A stretch of 64,000 nucleotides of DNA from contig JAITYX010000083.1 of the NCBI GenBank assembly GCA_021018815.1, positions 2,356,001-2,420,000 of the forward strand, given 5' to 3'. This document shows positions 60,195 through 64,000 of the stretch, piece by piece. The notes below the pieces were generated by a model. That model did not search any database. It had not been told where the DNA came from and was given only the letters and a program-made list of their open reading frames with translations. The position numbers were made by a program, and so were the translations under genes. Position 1 is the first letter of the stretch. Every line of letters starts with the position of its first letter. Source of the stretch: Talinum fruticosum. Taxonomy: Eukaryota; Streptophyta; Magnoliopsida; Caryophyllales; Talinaceae.

Positions 60195-61027
60195 TCCCTA
60201 GCATAGTGACCCTTCTTTCCACAATTATAACACTTCACACGTGTCATATTTTTCTCTTTGTTGCCCTTAGCCTTATGTCGTTTCTTGGCATTTCCACCGC
60301 GAGCCCGGGTTTCTTAGAGGGATGAGAACTTTTCTTCTTCCCTCGTTTAAACTTGTTGCCTTTAGGTTTGTTTCCTTTAGCAACTAATGCAAGCAGAACG
60401 GGAGCAGGAGCATGTGACTTCATGCGGTCTTCTTCGAGCTCAAGATGACGAACAATATCGTCCACAGCCTGGAGGTGATCACTATGCACCATCGTGGTCT
60501 TGAACGTTTTCCAAGGATCCTCGGATGGGATAGCACGAATCACATTCGTGACTTGATCACGCTCGGAGATCTCGATCCCTCCAGCCTTAAGATCACGAAC
60601 CATTGCACTCAATGTTCGTATATGTTCGATTATACTATGCTCCGGCCAAAAGTGTATTGCATCCACGTAAGATGCAATTGGCGGAGCTTAGTAGCGTAAG
60701 TTTGCCCGAACTTGATCTTAAGTTGATCCCACATATCTTTAGTCGTGGGACAGCTTCTCAAACTCACCGATTAAGTCATCATGCATGAGGTTCAGTAAGG
60801 CATACCGCGTCGAGCGGTCCTTTTTGAACCACTCCCGATATGCTTTCAAATCCTTCCGATATCGTGCAGTAACTAGTATCAACATCCTTGTCATCTTTAT
60901 CCTTAGTAGCAGGGGGATACATTTTGGCGGTCAAGAACTCTAGTAGTTCTCGCTCATTCGTAAGGAACCGAACCCTCCGATGCCAAATGTCATAGTTGGA
61001 CCCCACCAACTTTTCGATCAAGGCCAT
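60180..61027 (-). pseudogene. Gag of nested copia
   Basis: Start MALIEKLVGSNYDIWHRRVR at 61027, then (frame change near 60780) EHIRTLSAMVRDLKAGGIEI and VTNVIRAIPSEDPWKTFKTT, a Lys-rich linker, and at about 60180-60240 the zinc knuckle CYNCGKKGHYARDC. Confidence 0.85.
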
Positions 61028-62750
61028 ATCGACTCATAGGTTTTGTTGCCATATCTACAAGTAAAAATTGGACATTTAGGCACATCTTAAAACAATTAAA
61101 ATTTTCACAAAATTCTTTACTCAAGTCATATGATCGAAAATTTTGCTAAGCTCATAATCATCACATATGAAATGAACTAGAAATTTTAGAAAAATTAATT
61201 GACACTTTAATTCCATAGAAAACATATTCATATGAATTTTAACATTAAACGAATTAACATTGAACTTTACATACCACAAAGGTAGTTAAGATGTAAAACT
61301 AATTTACATGAAAAATTTGTACGTGATATTATTAATTCACATGAAACATATTCATATTAATTCTAAAAACTAATTTATAGATAATATCACTTAACTCATA
61401 CTATATAAAAACTAATTTTATAATTAATATGATTTCATGAAACAAATTCATATGTAAGAGCAAAGCTATTGCCTTTTATAAAACTAATTTATATAACACT
61501 ATATTAAACATATTTATATAATGTTCATGCTGATTTTCCATCTTTGAAACATGTAATACGAAATTACATATATTAAACAAATAACATGCCAAAAATCAAA
61601 TAATTATATAAAACACAATTATATAATTTACATAATATGAAACAGATTCATAAAAAAAATTAACTGATTAAAATAACTTACATAAACTCATAAAATCAGA
61701 TTAATGTTTATTTAAATTTACACAAAGTAAAAAAATAACACGTACTAAACGTATTTAATTTGTCAGGCATGTTAATTGAATAAATCAAATGGACTAGAAT
61801 GAGAACCGAAGCAGCGTGCCTCGGTAAGGAAAAACAAGGAAAGCCTCGGGAATCAAGAACAATTACCGGGTTTGCAAAAAATTTGAAGAAGGGCACGCTT
61901 GCCCTTGATTTCTAACGCTAACCGTTCCCTTTCATTTATTTACTCACGCATGCCCTTTTCCCAGAGACTTCTTTCCTCTCTGCCCTCTCTCCCTCTCGGT
62001 CTCTCTGTCCTCCCTCCCTCTCTCGCTTTCACCACCGTAGTAGCAATGGCCATGAGAGGAAGGCCTCGGCCTGTCTTCAACTATGTCCGGCGACACCAAG
62101 CAAAGGCCACGGCCTTTTCGTTTTCCGGCGACCAAAAACAACCCAAATGATGCTAACCCCGCCCTTCGCCGCCGAACCAAAAACGAGACCCATGAACCTC
62201 GTCCCACCTTTTTCGGCAAAAATCCTACTGTCATGATGTAGATCGGCCGCCAAGCAACCGATTAACACCAATCTCGAGTGGTGGTAGTTACGGCATGGTG
62301 GCGCGTGACCCACACGCGCCACCGCCGGGCTGTTTCGCAAAGAAAAAGGTTGATGGACGTATATCGGCGGCGGAGAAGCTAAGAGAGAGGAAGATCTAAT
62401 CTCAACGGCGACGCGTGTTGGTACGCGCCACCCTCTACCGCCGGTCCGATGGGTTAGTCCGACAACTACCATTCTTCTACCTCCTTTTATTTATTTATTT
62501 ATTTATTTGGGTCATAGAGGCCGGACCGGGGTGGTTTTTGCGTTGGGCCACTAATGGCCAAGCCGCGGTCTGCCGCCGTCGCCGCCGAGGCGATTGGCGG
62601 TTTATGCGATGGTTGTCGGGGGGCGCCACGAGGCGGTGCTTATGACGAGAGTCCGAGTCGGGGGTTTAATGGGATTCAAATTTGTACTTAACAAATTATG
62701 CGGCCTAAACTAATCGGGCTAATGACTAATCGGGGCTAGGAACTAGGCAT
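61028..62750 (-). other. 5' leader of nested copia
   Basis: 1.7 kb between gag and primer site: an AT-rich part (61040-61760) and a GC-rich part (61960-62650) open in several frames (for example 61944-62234, 62077-62472 minus) with low-complexity products. Contains (ATTT)n at about 62488-62508. Confidence 0.6.
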
Positions 62751-62766
62751 CCAAAGCTCGATACCA
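62751..62766 (-). other. Primer binding site of nested copia
   Basis: Minus-strand TGGTATCGAGCTTTGG, tRNA-iMet type with the same TATCGAGC form as the gypsy site at 15690-15705. Confidence 0.8.
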
Positions 62767-62768
62767 CT

Positions 62769-63254
62769 CGTAGGTTTATTTGTAAACATAAGGACTAACC
62801 TTAGTAGTTGCGGAAGCGAATAGATCGACTGCCGTTCGATAGCCCACAAGTTAATTCCCGAGTCACGAACCCTCCGAGTCCGGTTGTACTTCGAAGTCCG
62901 GTTCGGTGTCGTCCGGAACAGTATATCCGAGCGTCTACTAGAGTCGCCGGAAACAGACCACGTCTCAAACCCGAAGACCTTAAGATGGTCGGTCTAAGCG
63001 TGAGGGAGAATAGATGATCTCTAGGGAAAATGCGAGAGAAGCAACGAATGCTTGCGTTGTTCACCGGGTGTCTCAATTTGTGTCTCCCATTATCGATTAA
63101 ATAGGAGCATTCGCTCCTATCCCCAGAGTTGGGAAGTTGAGTCTTACTCAACTTCATTAACCCTGCACTTATCCAGGAACGTTTCTGGATAAGAAGGAAA
63201 CCGATTAAGTTTTAATTAACGGGCCTAAGTGGTCGTTTTGCGGACTTCGTCCAA
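62769..63254 (-). repeat. Right LTR (5' in sense) of nested copia
   Basis: About 486 bp partner of 55314-55802. Begins CGTAGG instead of TGTAGG and lacks the final CA seen in the left copy. Confidence 0.9.
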
Positions 63255-63259
63255 CGAAA

Positions 63260-64000
63260 CATGAAGAGGGTATGATCAACATAGGACTTAATAAAACCAT
63301 AATTACGAAGAACGAAGTGAGCTTAGCAACCAATTGCGAGGTGACTAACAAAGACGATACAAGGACTTGAGGAGTCGGAAAAACTTGTTTGGATGAGAAA
63401 GAGAAAATTTGGAACGCATATAAACTTTTTCGTGAAGATCGCCATGGAGAAAAGCATTGTTGACATCCATTAGATGTAACCCCTAGCCCTAGGAACACAC
63501 GAACACTAACCATGTTTGCAACGAGCGTGAAAGTCTCAATATATAGTTGAGACCTTCTACTTGTATAAGTATCATTGTGAGATCAATGAGTCGAGCTTTG
63601 TAACGTTTGATGGAACCGTCATATTTGTACTTGATTTTATAAATCCATTGCATCGATAGTTTTCTTTCCAGGTACCAGCGATGCAATAGACCAAGTCCCA
63701 TTCTTTTCGAATGCATTAATTTCGTCAATCATGGTTGCACACCATTTGGGATCTTTGATAGCTTTTGGATAAGATCGTGGCTTTTTCCTTTAAACTAACT
63801 ATATCTAAAAATTGTGCATGAGCAGGAGAGAAAGATTCACAAGGAACGAAGTTCTAAGAGAATACATGTCACCGTTGGAGTGATTGGTGGGTGTAGTAGA
63901 TACATGGGGGTGATGGACTTGAGCAATACGACGGACATAATCTTGAAGTGCTTGTTAGGGGACACTTGATACATTTACCACACCCCACCTATGGAGATGG
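63260..64000 (-). pseudogene. RT N-terminal part of outer copia
   Basis: Minus strand: QWIYKIKYKYDGSIKRYKAR (63489-63728), VEGLNYILRLS, MVSVRVFLGLG, then VNNAFLHGDLHEKVYM and KSLYRLC.SPRNW in another frame, ending at the insertion site. Continues beyond the window. Confidence 0.8.

Larger units (their letters stand above)
55314..63254 (-). mobile_element. Complete Ty1/copia element (7.9 kb), nested
   Basis: LTRs 55314-55802 and 62769-63254 (about 489 bp, TGTAGGTTTATTTG...CTTCGTCCAA), polypurine tract, primer site and CGAAA duplications (55309-55313, 63255-63259). All copia domains are present in order on the minus strand: gag, protease, integrase, RT, RNase H. Several frame breaks. A 1 kb non-coding stretch separates RNase H from the left LTR and a 1.7 kb leader separates the primer site from gag. 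Confidence 0.93.
54369..64000 (-). mobile_element. Ty1/copia, interrupted, runs off right edge
   Basis: Minus-strand copia. Polypurine tract CTTGAAGGGAGG at 54369-54380; RNase H at 54720-54950; RT C-terminal part at 54954-55308; then the nested copia 55314-63254; RT N-terminal part at 63260-63990. Removing the insert rejoins RT within the ...SYPLHVS / FRKGHIFLSVLVYVD region. The first Asp of the catalytic motif is kept but the second is Tyr (YVDY), and stops occur. Integrase, gag and the other LTR lie beyond the window. Confidence 0.85.

Overview
This is a 64 kb stretch of plant nuclear DNA, almost certainly from a dicot with a transposon-rich genome. The evidence is an R2R3-MYB gene with the standard plant exon phases, a berberine-bridge-enzyme-like oxidase gene, and plant-type Ty1/copia, Ty3/gypsy, CACTA, Mutator and LINE sequences. 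I see no rRNA, tRNA, CRISPR or prokaryotic features. I could not identify the species.

Two host genes can be supported: a BBE-like FAD oxidase (36.26-37.99 kb, +) and a subgroup-1 type R2R3-MYB (52.18-53.79 kb, +, three exons). Almost everything else is nested transposable elements.

Layout. 1-1.1 kb: unclassified AT-rich DNA with a TATA box. 1.1-19.2 kb: a decayed minus-strand copia (Ale/Retrofit-like, about 113-bp LTR) split by two complete LTR elements. These are a gag-only (TR-GAG-like) retrotransposon at 1735-8070 (+) and a chromodomain gypsy (Tekay/Del-like) at 8844-18542 (-) with 2.83 kb LTRs and a perfect 5-bp target duplication. 20.8-35.8 kb: a 15 kb CACTA-like element with GGTCTC subterminal repeats. 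It hosts a small copia (22485-25070), a second CACTA (25761-29998, itself containing a LINE piece and a solo LTR) and a Mutator-like element (30301-34994) with SWIM-finger transposase remains and a 201-bp tandem array. 36-38 kb: BBE-like gene. 39.8-40.6 kb: LINE 3' end with RNase H. 43.2-45.5 kb: copia relic. 46.8-51.5 kb: a third CACTA with a Transposase_24-like gene relic, holding a 1527-bp non-autonomous CACTA with a perfect GTT duplication. 52.2-53.8 kb: MYB gene. 54.2-64 kb: a minus-strand copia running off the window edge, whose RT is interrupted by a complete 7.9 kb copia (55314-63254).

Reading frames in both host genes and in the retrotransposon gag are broken in one consistent way: a base missing from a short homopolymer run. 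The two LTR copies of the gypsy differ mostly at CG sites, including CTCG/CCTG/CCG swaps. I infer that a good part of the apparent gene decay may be sequencing or base-calling error, which matters most for the two host genes. I did not find a convincing novel multi-gene system. The most interesting items are the gag-only element, a conserved mini-gene shared by two non-autonomous CACTA copies, and the motif-iterated solo LTR.
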